In this document: one piece after another, positions 55,503 to 63,025 of the stretch
Layout of the letters: each line of letters opens with the position of its first letter
Numbering within the stretch: the stretch's first letter is position 1
Source of the DNA: Acidovorax kalamii
Lineage (GTDB): Bacteria > Pseudomonadota > Gammaproteobacteria > Burkholderiales > Burkholderiaceae_C
Direction of reading: 5' to 3'
Assembly (NCBI RefSeq): GCF_002245625.1
Contig: NZ_NOIG01000006.1
Span: forward strand, 248,001 to 312,000
Length of the DNA stretch: 64,000 nt
Program-made: the position numbers and the translations under genes
Notes under the pieces: generated by a model
What the model saw: the letters and a program-made list of their open reading frames with translations, nothing else
Told to the model about the DNA's origin: nothing
Database searches by the model: none

Positions 55503-57092
55503 TCACACCCGCGCACGCAGCAGGTCCACCGCCTTCTCCGCAATCATCACCGTGGGCGCGTTGGTGTTGCCGCTCACGATGCGCGGCATGATGGATGCAT
55601 CCACCACGCGCAGGCCCGCGAGGCCATGCACACGCAGTTCGGCATCCACCACATCCAGCGGCCCGGGCCCCATGCGGCAGGTGCCCACGGGGTGGTAGAT
55701 GGTGTCGGCGTACTGGCGGATGAACTGCTCGATCTCGGCATCGGAGCGCGCATTGGCCGAGGCCGCCAGCTCCTTGGCGCCGAACTTCGCGAGCGCTGGT
55801 TGCGACAGGATGGCGCGGGTCTGCTTGAAGCCGCGCACCATGCGCGCCATGTCGTCAGGGTCGGCCAGGAAGTTCGGGTCCACCAAGGGCAAGGCCATGG
55901 GGTCGCGGCTGGCCAGCGTGACCGAGCCCCGGCTCTTGGGCTGCAGCAGGCACACATGGGCCGAGTAGCCGTGGCCGAACACGGTCTTGCGCCCGTGGTC
56001 CACCAGCTTGCCGATCACAAAGTGCAGCTGCAGGTCGGGTTCTGACTCGGATGGGTCGCTCTTGATGAAGCCCCCCGCCTCGGCAAAGTTGGTGGTCAAC
56101 ATGCCGGTGCGGTGCTTGCGCCATTCGATGATGCCGCGCAGCGTCTGCACCATGCCCGACAGCGAAAGGCCAAACAGGTCCTTCAGATCGGGAGCGTCCA
56201 GCACCTGCACTACGTCGGGATGGTCGTGCAGATGCTGGCCCACGCCGGGCAGGTCGTGCAGCACCGGGATGCCGTGTTGCTGCAAGTGTGCGGCAGGCCC
56301 CACGCCCGACAACATCAGCAGCTGCGGCGACAACAGTGCGCCCGCGCTCAGCAGCACTTCGCGCCCCGCACGCACCTGCTTCAAGGCACCGCCCTGGCGG
56401 TATTCGACACCCACGGCGCGCGTGCCCTCGAACAGGATGCGCGTGGCGTGGGCACCGGTGATGACCTGCAGGTTGGAGCGCGCAAGGTGCGGCGTGAGGT
56501 AGCCCTTGGCCGCGCTGTGGCGCTCGCCGTTCTTGTGCGTGACCTGGTACAGGCCCACGCCTTCCTGCGTGGCACCGTTGAAGTCGGTGTTGTGCGGATA
56601 CCCCGCCTGCACACCCGCTTCGGTGAAGTGGTGGCTGAAGCGGTTGGGCGAGCGCAGGTCCGCCACGTTGAAGGGGCCGCCCTGGGCGTGCCAGGCATTA
56701 GCACCGCGCTCGTTGTTCTCGGCGCGCAGGAAGTAGGGCTTCACATCCTCCCAGCCCCAGCCCGGGTTGCCCTGCGCAGCCCAGTGGTCGTAGTCGGCAT
56801 GCTGGCCCCGGATGTAGACCATGGCGTTGATGGAGCTGGAGCCCCCCAGCACCTTGCCGCGTGGCTGATAGCCGCGCCGGTTGTTCAGCGCCGCCTGCGG
56901 CGTGGTGTTGAAGCCCCAGCCGTTCAGCTCGAACTTGGCCATCACGGCCAGCCCGGCCGGGCAGTGGATGAGCACGCTGTTGTCGGCAGGCCCCGCCTCC
57001 AGCAGGCACACGCGCACGGCGGGGTTCTCAGTCAGGCGCCCGGCCAGCACAGAGCCTGCCGAGCCGCCGCCGATCACGATGTAGTCGAACAT
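55503..57092 (-). CDS. GMC-family FAD-dependent oxidoreductase (choline/alcohol dehydrogenase-like)
   Basis: 529 residues. N-terminal FAD-binding GGGSAGS, GMC signature 1 around GKVLGGSSSINAMVYIRG, and the C-terminal active-site segment YHPVGTCRMG with the conserved His, then NTNAPTVMIAEKA. The family includes BetA choline dehydrogenase and AlkJ alcohol dehydrogenase; no aldehyde dehydrogenase or choline transporter lies nearby, so the substrate is open. The start at 57092 has GGAGGAGA upstream. Divergent from the 3-hydroxybutyryl-CoA dehydrogenase gene. Confidence 0.9.
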   Translation of the reverse strand: MFDYIVIGGGSAGSVLAGRLTENPAVRVCLLEAGPADNSVLIHCPAGLAVMAKFELNGWGFNTTPQAALNNRRGYQPRGKVLGGSSSINAMVYIRGQHADYDHWAAQGNPGWGWEDVKPYFLRAENNERGANAWHAQGGPFNVADLRSPNRFSHHFTEAGVQAGYPHNTDFNGATQEGVGLYQVTHKNGERHSAAKGYLTPHLARSNLQVITGAHATRILFEGTRAVGVEYRQGGALKQVRAGREVLLSAGALLSPQLLMLSGVGPAAHLQQHGIPVLHDLPGVGQHLHDHPDVVQVLDAPDLKDLFGLSLSGMVQTLRGIIEWRKHRTGMLTTNFAEAGGFIKSDPSESEPDLQLHFVIGKLVDHGRKTVFGHGYSAHVCLLQPKSRGSVTLASRDPMALPLVDPNFLADPDDMARMVRGFKQTRAILSQPALAKFGAKELAASANARSDAEIEQFIRQYADTIYHPVGTCRMGPGPLDVVDAELRVHGLAGLRVVDASIMPRIVSGNTNAPTVMIAEKAVDLLRARV

Positions 57093-57145
57093 GTTGTGGT
57101 GTCTCCTCCGCCATGCTGCGCAGCGGTTTGTTGGTTCAGGTTTGA

Positions 57146-57170
57146 CGCACGATAACCGAACGGTCGTGCG
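57146..57170. promoter_or_regulatory. Nested palindromes, candidate TetR-type operator
   Basis: CGCACGA (57146-57152) pairs with TCGTGCG (57164-57170). Within the spacer, ACCG-AA-CGGT (57155-57164) forms a second dyad. It lies in the 129-base gap between the divergent GMC oxidoreductase and 3-hydroxybutyryl-CoA dehydrogenase genes, a sensible place to control both. TetR-family regulators of acyl-CoA metabolism bind similar CG-rich dyads; no regulator gene is adjacent. Confidence 0.5.
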
Positions 57171-57221
57171 ATTCGCCTTACCATTCCGTCCATCCGTTTC
57201 ACTTTGAAGAGGGCTCTCTAT

Positions 57222-58070
57222 ATGACGATTCAGACCGTAGGCATCATCGGCGCAGGCACCATGGGCAACGGCATTGCACAGGCCTGTGCGGTGTCGGGCA
57301 TCAACGTGGTGATGGTCGATATCTCGGATGCTGCAGTGCAAAAAGGCCTGGCCACCGTGGCCGGCAGCCTGGACCGCCTGATCAAGAAGGAAAAGATCAG
57401 CGAAGCCGACAAGGCGGCGGCCCTGGCGCGCATCCAAACCTCCACCAGCTACGACGACCTCAAGGCCGCGCAATTGGTGATCGAGGCCGCCACCGAAAAC
57501 TACGAGCTCAAGCTCAAGATCCTCAAGCAGGTGGACGCCATCGTGGCGCCCGAGGTGATCATTGCCTCCAACACCTCGTCGATCTCCATCACCAAGCTGG
57601 CCGCAGCCACCAGCCGCGCCGACCGCTTCATCGGCATGCACTTCTTCAACCCCGTGCCCATGATGGCGCTGGTGGAGATCATCCGCGGCCTACAGACCAG
57701 CGATGCCACGCACGACGCCGTGAAGGCCTTGGCCGAGGCGCTGGGCAAGAGCCCCATCACCGTGAAGAACGCGCCCGGCTTTGTGGTCAACCGCATCCTG
57801 GTGCCCATGATTAACGAGGCTTTCTTTGTGCTGGCCGAAGGTTTGGCCACGCCCGAGGACATCGACGCCGGCATGAAGCTGGGCTGCAACCAGCCCATCG
57901 GCCCGCTGGCGTTGGCCGACATGATTGGTCTGGATGTGTGCCTGGCCGTGATGGATGTGTACCTGACCGAGTTCGGTGACAGCAAATACCGCCCCTGCCC
58001 GCTGCTCAAGGAAATGGTGGCTGCGGGCCGCCTGGGCCGCAAGACTGGGCAAGGCGTCTACACCTACTGA
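57222..58070 (+). CDS. 3-hydroxybutyryl-CoA dehydrogenase
   Basis: 282 residues. NAD-binding GAGTMGNGIA at the start, SNTSSISI, catalytic His in HFFNPVPMM, and APGFVVNRILVPMINEA before the C-terminal helical domain. It oxidises 3-hydroxyacyl-CoA to 3-oxoacyl-CoA in the cytoplasm, in short-chain fatty acid or polyhydroxybutyrate-linked metabolism. GAAGAGGGC precedes the ATG at 57222. An enoyl-CoA hydratase gene follows on the same strand after 81 bases. Confidence 0.93.
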   Translation: MTIQTVGIIGAGTMGNGIAQACAVSGINVVMVDISDAAVQKGLATVAGSLDRLIKKEKISEADKAAALARIQTSTSYDDLKAAQLVIEAATENYELKLKILKQVDAIVAPEVIIASNTSSISITKLAAATSRADRFIGMHFFNPVPMMALVEIIRGLQTSDATHDAVKALAEALGKSPITVKNAPGFVVNRILVPMINEAFFVLAEGLATPEDIDAGMKLGCNQPIGPLALADMIGLDVCLAVMDVYLTEFGDSKYRPCPLLKEMVAAGRLGRKTGQGVYTY

Positions 58071-58151
58071 CGGCCTTCAGTGCGCTGTCCCTCGCGGGAC
58101 GGCGCGCAGTTTCCATTGCGTTTTCAATCATGGGCCAGGAGACCTGCGCCC

Positions 58152-58970
58152 ATGACAAACATCACCACCACCACGCCCCCGCCCGAGGGCAACATCGACA
58201 CCCAGGTCATCGGCCATGTGCTGCTGATCGGCATTAACCGGCCTGCCAAGCGCAATGGCTGGACGCCCCCCATGTTCCGCCAGCTGGCCGAGGCCTACAC
58301 CCGCCTCGATGACGACCCCGCCCTGCGCGTCGGTGTGCTGCATGCGTTTGGCGACCACTTCACCGCCGGGCTGGACCTGCCTGCCGTGAGCGCCTACATG
58401 CAGCGCGGCGAGAAAGCCATCCCTGAAGGCTTGGTGGAGCCCCACGACTACGGCCTGCCCGGCTACCGGCGCCGCACCAAGCCCATGGTCGTGGCCGTCA
58501 AGGGCATCTGCTTCACGGTGGGCATCGAACTGATGCTGGGCGCCGACATCGTGGTGGCCGCCGACGACTGCCGCTTCTCGCAGATGGAAGTGCAGCGCGG
58601 CATCATGGCCACGGGCGGCGCCACGCTGCGCATGGCCGAGCGCGCGGGCACGGGCAATGCGCTGCTGCACCTGCTGACGGCCGACGAGTTCGGCAGCGCT
58701 GAGGCGTACCGCCTGAACTTTGTGCAGAAAGTGGTGCCGGCTGGCCAGGAACTGGACGAGGCATTGGCGATTGCCCAGCGCATTGCCGCCCAGGCGCCGC
58801 GTGCGGTGGTCGCCACGCGCCTGAATGTGCTCAAGGCCATCGAGCAAGGCCAGGCGGCTGCGGTGGCGGACTTCATCCCGGTGCAGAAGGAACTGGCCAA
58901 CAGCGAGGATGCGGCCGAAGGCGTGCGCGCGTTTGTCGAGCGACGGCCCGCGCAGTTCAGCGGGCGCTGA
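58152..58970 (+). CDS. Enoyl-CoA hydratase/isomerase (crotonase) family protein
   Basis: 272 residues. Crotonase fold with the oxyanion-hole segments (HFTAGLDLPAV and ICFTVGIELMLGADIVVA in adjoining positions). The catalytic glutamate region reads EVQRGIMATGGA, so the usual second glutamate is not obvious and the exact reaction is uncertain. Probably acts with the preceding dehydrogenase. The start at 58152 has AGGAG about nine bases upstream. Confidence 0.88.
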   Translation: MTNITTTTPPPEGNIDTQVIGHVLLIGINRPAKRNGWTPPMFRQLAEAYTRLDDDPALRVGVLHAFGDHFTAGLDLPAVSAYMQRGEKAIPEGLVEPHDYGLPGYRRRTKPMVVAVKGICFTVGIELMLGADIVVAADDCRFSQMEVQRGIMATGGATLRMAERAGTGNALLHLLTADEFGSAEAYRLNFVQKVVPAGQELDEALAIAQRIAAQAPRAVVATRLNVLKAIEQGQAAAVADFIPVQKELANSEDAAEGVRAFVERRPAQFSGR

Positions 58971-59105
58971 GCGGATCCGGGGCGGCTGCGGGCCGCACCA
59001 CCCCGCCCCCACCCTTCCCAGCAGGGTCGGCGGCATTCATGCGTCTGCAACGCGCAAGAATTCAAGCAGAAACAGCCGTTACCGCTCGTCCATCATGCCA
59101 AGTAA

Positions 59106-59130
59106 GCTATCAAAATAGTAGCACTATTTC
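59106..59130. repeat. Comamonadaceae-type intergenic repeat, copy 2 (short)
   Basis: GCTATCAAAATAGTAGC shares the core of the copies at 43862 and 60608. It sits in the 293-base gap between the crotonase and ohrR genes, which otherwise holds only the ohrR promoter region. Confidence 0.45.
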
Positions 59131-59213
59131 TCAGAGACACTCGCAGGCGCGCGTCTACCACCGGGCCAGTCTCCGCACTTCCTCATCCAGCCCGCCCTCG
59201 CCTGCAACAAGGT

Positions 59214-59243
59214 TTTACAAAATTCAATTGCACACAATTTAAT
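59214..59243 (+). promoter_or_regulatory. ohrR promoter with overlapping AATTG-CAATT operator
   Basis: TTTACA (59214-59219) and TTTAAT (59238-59243) form a sigma-70 type promoter, each 5/6 to consensus with an 18-base spacer. Inside it, TTCAATTG (59223-59230) and CAATTTAA (59235-59242) form a near-perfect dyad around CACA. OhrR repressors bind AT-rich dyads of this kind, so autorepression that is lifted by organic peroxides is expected. Confidence 0.7.
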
Positions 59244-59263
59244 AACTCGCCACAATTCACCCC

Positions 59264-59728
59264 ATGCCCAGCCCCAGCACCCCCTTCACTCCCAGCCCCG
59301 CCATCCTGCGGCTGGACAACCAGGTCTGCTTTGCGCTGTATTCCGCCTCGCTGGCGATGACCAAGCTCTACAAGCCCCTGCTCGACCAGATCGGCCTGAC
59401 CTACCCCCAGTACCTCGTGATGCTGGTGCTGTGGGAGCAGGACGGCGTGACGGTGTCCGAGCTGGGCGAGCGCCTGTTCCTCGACTCCGGCACGCTCACG
59501 CCGCTGCTCAAGCGCCTGGAGGCGCAGGGCCACATTGCCCGGCTGCGCGATGTGCAGGACGAGCGCCGCGTGCGCATCACCCTCACGTCACAAGGCCGTG
59601 CGCTGCGCGACCAGGCCGAGGCCATTCCACCGTGCGTGCTGCAGAGCAGCCAGTGCTCGATTGCCGAGCTGACGGCCCTGACCACCGAACTCAAGCAACT
59701 GCGGGACCGGCTCAGCGAGCAACGCTGA
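59264..59728 (+). CDS. ohrR: OhrR, organic-peroxide-sensing MarR-family repressor
   Basis: 154 residues. The N-terminal [13 protein letters not shown] holds the reactive Cys22 that is oxidised by organic hydroperoxides. A MarR winged helix follows ([23 protein letters not shown]). A further Cys pair near the C-terminus (CVLQSSQC) could form the disulphide partner of two-Cys OhrR proteins. ohr follows 71 bases downstream on the same strand, and a promoter with an operator-like dyad lies upstream. Confidence 0.93.
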   Translation: MPSPSTPFTPSPAILRLDNQVCFALYSASLAMTKLYKPLLDQIGLTYPQYLVMLVLWEQDGVTVSELGERLFLDSGTLTPLLKRLEAQGHIARLRDVQDERRVRITLTSQGRALRDQAEAIPPCVLQSSQCSIAELTALTTELKQLRDRLSEQR

Positions 59729-59799
59729 CGGCCTGCAGACAACACAAACACCGATTCCCTCCACGCCCGCCTGTGGGCAACAACCGCAAGGAAGACACC

Positions 59800-60216
59800 A
59801 TGACCAAGCTCGAAAAAGTCCTGTACACCGCCAAGTCGCACGTGACCGGTGGCCGCGATGGCGCAGCCAAGACCGATGACGGCCGCCTTCAAGTGCAGCT
59901 GTCCTCGCCCGGCACCTCCGGCACCGGCACCAACCCCGAGCAGCTGTTCGCCTCCGGCTACGCCGCCTGCTTCATCGGCGCCATGAAGGCTGTGGGTGGC
60001 AAGATCGGCATCCCCGTGCCGCAGGACGTGTCCATCGACGCCGAAGTGGACCTGGGCCCGATCCCGAACGCCTACGGCATCGCCGCCCGCCTGGCCATCA
60101 GCCTGCCCGGCCTGGACAAGGAAACCGCCCAGAAGCTGGTGGACGCAGCCCACCAGGTCTGCCCCTACTCCAACGCCACGCGCGGCAACATCGACGTGAC
60201 CATCACGCTGGTGTAA
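59800..60216 (+). CDS. ohr: Ohr, organic hydroperoxide resistance peroxidase
   Basis: 138 residues. Ohr/OsmC fold with catalytic Cys57 (GYAACF) and resolving Cys121 ([13 protein letters not shown]), plus Arg19 and Glu47 of the active site. It reduces fatty-acid and other organic hydroperoxides using lipoylated proteins. It is controlled by the upstream ohrR and followed after three bases by the DUF1304 gene. Confidence 0.96.
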   Translation: MTKLEKVLYTAKSHVTGGRDGAAKTDDGRLQVQLSSPGTSGTGTNPEQLFASGYAACFIGAMKAVGGKIGIPVPQDVSIDAEVDLGPIPNAYGIAARLAISLPGLDKETAQKLVDAAHQVCPYSNATRGNIDVTITLV

Positions 60217-60219
60217 GCC

Positions 60220-60606
60220 ATGGGCCGCCAGTTGCTTCCCCGCATCGCGGTGGCCCTGGTGGCCATCGAGCATGTGTACATCCTCGTGCTCGAAATGTTC
60301 TTCTGGAACAAGCCGCTGGGCATGAAGACCTTCAACCTGACCCAGGAGCTGGCCGACGCCACCACCACGCTGGCGGCCAACCAGGGGCTGTACAACGGTT
60401 TTCTGGCGGCGGGCCTGTTCTTTGGGCTGTTCACCGGCAACCGGGTGTTCAAGATCTTCTTCCTGGCCTGCGTGATCGTGGCCGGGGTGTTTGGCGCCGC
60501 CACCGCAGCGCCCAAGATCTTCTTCAGCCAGGCGCTGCCCGCGATCATCGCGCTGGGCCTGGTGCTGGCGCTGGACAAAAAGCCCGCCGCACAGCGCAGC
60601 CTCTGA
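60220..60606 (+). CDS. DUF1304 family membrane protein
   Basis: 128 residues with four predicted transmembrane helices (about 5-25, 50-72, 78-98 and 100-118). [13 protein letters not shown] and [13 protein letters not shown] match the DUF1304 family. Function unknown. It starts three bases after ohr, so it is probably part of the peroxide-response transcript. Confidence 0.85.
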   Translation: MGRQLLPRIAVALVAIEHVYILVLEMFFWNKPLGMKTFNLTQELADATTTLAANQGLYNGFLAAGLFFGLFTGNRVFKIFFLACVIVAGVFGAATAAPKIFFSQALPAIIALGLVLALDKKPAAQRSL

Positions 60607-60607
60607 G

Positions 60608-60660
60608 CTATCAAATCAATAGCTGCTACCACCCTATAGACGGGCGGTAGCAGCTAATTT
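60608..60660 (+). terminator. Hairpin repeat after the ohr cluster (repeat copy 3)
   Basis: TAGCTGCTACC (60620-60630) pairs perfectly with GGTAGCAGCTA (60646-60656); the stem continues after one mismatch with three G-C pairs, and ATTTT follows. It begins with the CTATCAAAT-CAATAGCTGC core shared with the repeats at 43862 and 59106. Its place one base after the DUF1304 stop suggests it ends the ohrR-ohr transcript. Confidence 0.7.
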
Positions 60661-60740
60661 TGCTTTGAATCCAGGCCAGCACTGCGGCCTGCAAGCTGGC
60701 ATTCAGCGACACGCGCGATGATGGGGTTGGAGACAACAAC

Positions 60741-61499
60741 ATGAAAATCGCCCTGCTGTCCGACATCCACGCCAACCGCCAGGCCCTCACCGCCTGCCTG
60801 CAACACGCCCGCGCCCAGGGCGCCGAACAATTTGCGCTGCTGGGCGACCTGGTGGGCTACGGTGGCGAGCCCGTGGCCGTGGTGGAGCAAGTGCGTGACC
60901 TGGCCCAGCAAGGTGCCCTGTGCGTGCTGGGCAACCACGACGCCATGGCCCTGGCGCCCCCCGCCAACCCCCGCAACCGCAGCGAGCTGGGCGCGCAGTG
61001 GACACACGACCAGCTCGGCAACAGCCACATCGCCTTTTTGCAGTCGCTTCCGCTCACGGCACGGCTCTCCAGCAGCGCCTTGCTGGTGCACGCCAGTGCC
61101 GACATGCCCGCGCAGTGGCGGTATGTGGAAGACTCCAACGCCGCCGAGCGCAGCATGACCGCAGCGCAAGGCATCGACCCCGCCATCCGCTATGTGTTCT
61201 GCGGCCATGTGCACGAGCAGGTGCTGTACTTCCTCACGCCCACCGCCAAGCTGATGCGTTTTGCGCCCGAGCCCGGCGTGCCCGTGCCCGTGCCAACGCA
61301 CCGCCAGTGGCTGGGCATCGTAGGCTCGGTGGGCCAGCCGCGCGACGGCGATGCGCGCGCCATGTACGCGCTGTTCGACGACACCGCCAAGCAGATCACC
61401 TTCTACCGCGTGCCCTACGACCACCTGGCCGCCGCCGCTGCCATTCGCGCGGCAGGCCTCCCTGGCTTCTATGCCGACCGCTTGGAAAAGGGCCAGTGA
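60741..61499 (+). CDS. Metallophosphoesterase family protein
   Basis: 252 residues. Calcineurin-like motifs in order: DIH (Asp8, His10), GD (Asp36), GNH (Asn65, His66) and GHVHEQ later, giving a two-metal site. This subgroup contains phosphodiesterases and protein phosphatases; the substrate is unknown. It ends one base before a kinase-USP fusion gene, so it might oppose that kinase, but this is inference. Confidence 0.88.
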   Translation: MKIALLSDIHANRQALTACLQHARAQGAEQFALLGDLVGYGGEPVAVVEQVRDLAQQGALCVLGNHDAMALAPPANPRNRSELGAQWTHDQLGNSHIAFLQSLPLTARLSSSALLVHASADMPAQWRYVEDSNAAERSMTAAQGIDPAIRYVFCGHVHEQVLYFLTPTAKLMRFAPEPGVPVPVPTHRQWLGIVGSVGQPRDGDARAMYALFDDTAKQITFYRVPYDHLAAAAAIRAAGLPGFYADRLEKGQ

Positions 61500-61500
61500 G

Positions 61501-62940
61501 ATGAAGCTGCTGGAGCCCGGCACCGAGATTGACGGCTTTCGCGTGGTGGACTGCATCCACGCGGGTGGCATGGCCCACATCTACGCGGTGGAATACGCCC
61601 AGGCCGACCGCAGCCCCGGCTTTGCCATGGCGATGAAGATCCCGCGCATGACAGCGGGCGACGGGGCCGAGAACATCGTGAGCTTCGAGGTCGAGCTGCA
61701 GATCCTGCCCGTGCTCAGCGGCCCGCATGTGCCGCGTTTTGTGGCGGCGGGCGACCTGGTGCGGCTGCCGTACCTGGTCATGGAATACATCCCCGGCCAG
61801 ACGCTGCAGCACTGGCTGAACGAAGGGCCTGGCCGCGGCGACACGGCAACCATAGCCCGCCTGGGCGCGGCCACGGCCCACGCTGCGCACAGCCTGCACC
61901 AGCAGAACGTGTGCCACCTGGACCTCAAACCGGCCAACGTGCTCATCAAGGACGACGGCACGGCCGTGCTGCTGGACTTTGGCCTCTCATGCCACGCGCA
62001 TTACCCCGACCTGCTGGCCGAGGAAATGCGCCAGGCCGTGGGCTCGCCCGCCTGGATTGCGCCCGAGCAGGTGGTGGGCGTGCGCGGCGACCCGCGCAGC
62101 GACATCTTTGCCATCGGCGTGATGCTGTACGAGCTGGCCACGGGCGAGCTGCCCTTTGGCGCACCCACCACCAGCGGCGGCATGCGCCAGCGCCTGTGGA
62201 TGACGCCCGCGCCACCGCGCAAGCACCGCGCCGACATCCCGCCCTGGCTGCAGGAGGTCATCCTGCGCTGCCTGGAGCCTGAGGCCTCCCAGCGCTACCC
62301 CTCGGCCGCCCACCTGGCCTTCGACCTGTCCCACCCCGAGCAGGTGCTGATGACCGAACGCGGCGAGCGCACCGAGCGCACGCCGCTCTCCACCCATTTC
62401 AAGCGCTGGCTGCGCGCGGCGGGCATGCACTACACGCCCAGCCCGCTGCCGTCAGCGCAGATCGAAGACACGCCCATCCTCATGGTCGCCGTGCCCCATG
62501 CCGATGTGAGCGACGCCACCCTGTACTCGCTGCGCCAGGCGGTGGCGCGGTCACTGGGCATCCGCCCGGGCGCGCGGCTGGCCTGCGTGACGGTGATCTC
62601 GCCCGGCGCCAGCAGCACCAGCGACAGCGAGCGCAGCGAAACCACGCTGCACCGCCAGCACATGGCCCGCCTGCGCCAGTGGGCCCAGGGCCTGGACCTG
62701 ACCGGGCATGCCGTGAGCTACCACGTGCTCGAAGCGGGCGACGTGGCCCAGGCGCTGGTGCGCTACGCGGCCAGCAACCATGTAAGCATGATGATCCTGG
62801 GCGCCGCCACGCACGGGCTGCAGATGCAGCGCTTCATCGACACCGTGCCCATCCGCGTGGCGCGCGACGCGCCCTGCACCGTCATCCTGGTCAAACAGGC
62901 GCTGCCGTTCGAGCAACTGGGCCAGACGTTCTCAGGCTAA
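61501..62940 (+). CDS. Ser/Thr protein kinase fused to a universal stress protein domain
   Basis: 479 residues. The kinase domain (about 10-285) keeps Lys46, Asp141, Asn146 and DFG at 159-161, but the catalytic loop reads HLD instead of HRD (non-RD type) and the glycine loop is degenerate (HAGGMA). The C-terminal domain (about 322-470) is a UspA fold whose nucleotide-binding segment ILGAATHG is partly conserved. No membrane segment between them. It lies one base after the metallophosphoesterase gene, implying a coupled pair. Confidence 0.88.
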   Translation: MKLLEPGTEIDGFRVVDCIHAGGMAHIYAVEYAQADRSPGFAMAMKIPRMTAGDGAENIVSFEVELQILPVLSGPHVPRFVAAGDLVRLPYLVMEYIPGQTLQHWLNEGPGRGDTATIARLGAATAHAAHSLHQQNVCHLDLKPANVLIKDDGTAVLLDFGLSCHAHYPDLLAEEMRQAVGSPAWIAPEQVVGVRGDPRSDIFAIGVMLYELATGELPFGAPTTSGGMRQRLWMTPAPPRKHRADIPPWLQEVILRCLEPEASQRYPSAAHLAFDLSHPEQVLMTERGERTERTPLSTHFKRWLRAAGMHYTPSPLPSAQIEDTPILMVAVPHADVSDATLYSLRQAVARSLGIRPGARLACVTVISPGASSTSDSERSETTLHRQHMARLRQWAQGLDLTGHAVSYHVLEAGDVAQALVRYAASNHVSMMILGAATHGLQMQRFIDTVPIRVARDAPCTVILVKQALPFEQLGQTFSG

Positions 62941-63025
62941 GCGCCCGTTCAAAGGGTGGGCCCCGCTGTCGCCGAGGTGGCGCGGCCCGCTTGAGCCGCG
63001 CCGGGCTTTCGTTTAGCGTGGCGGC

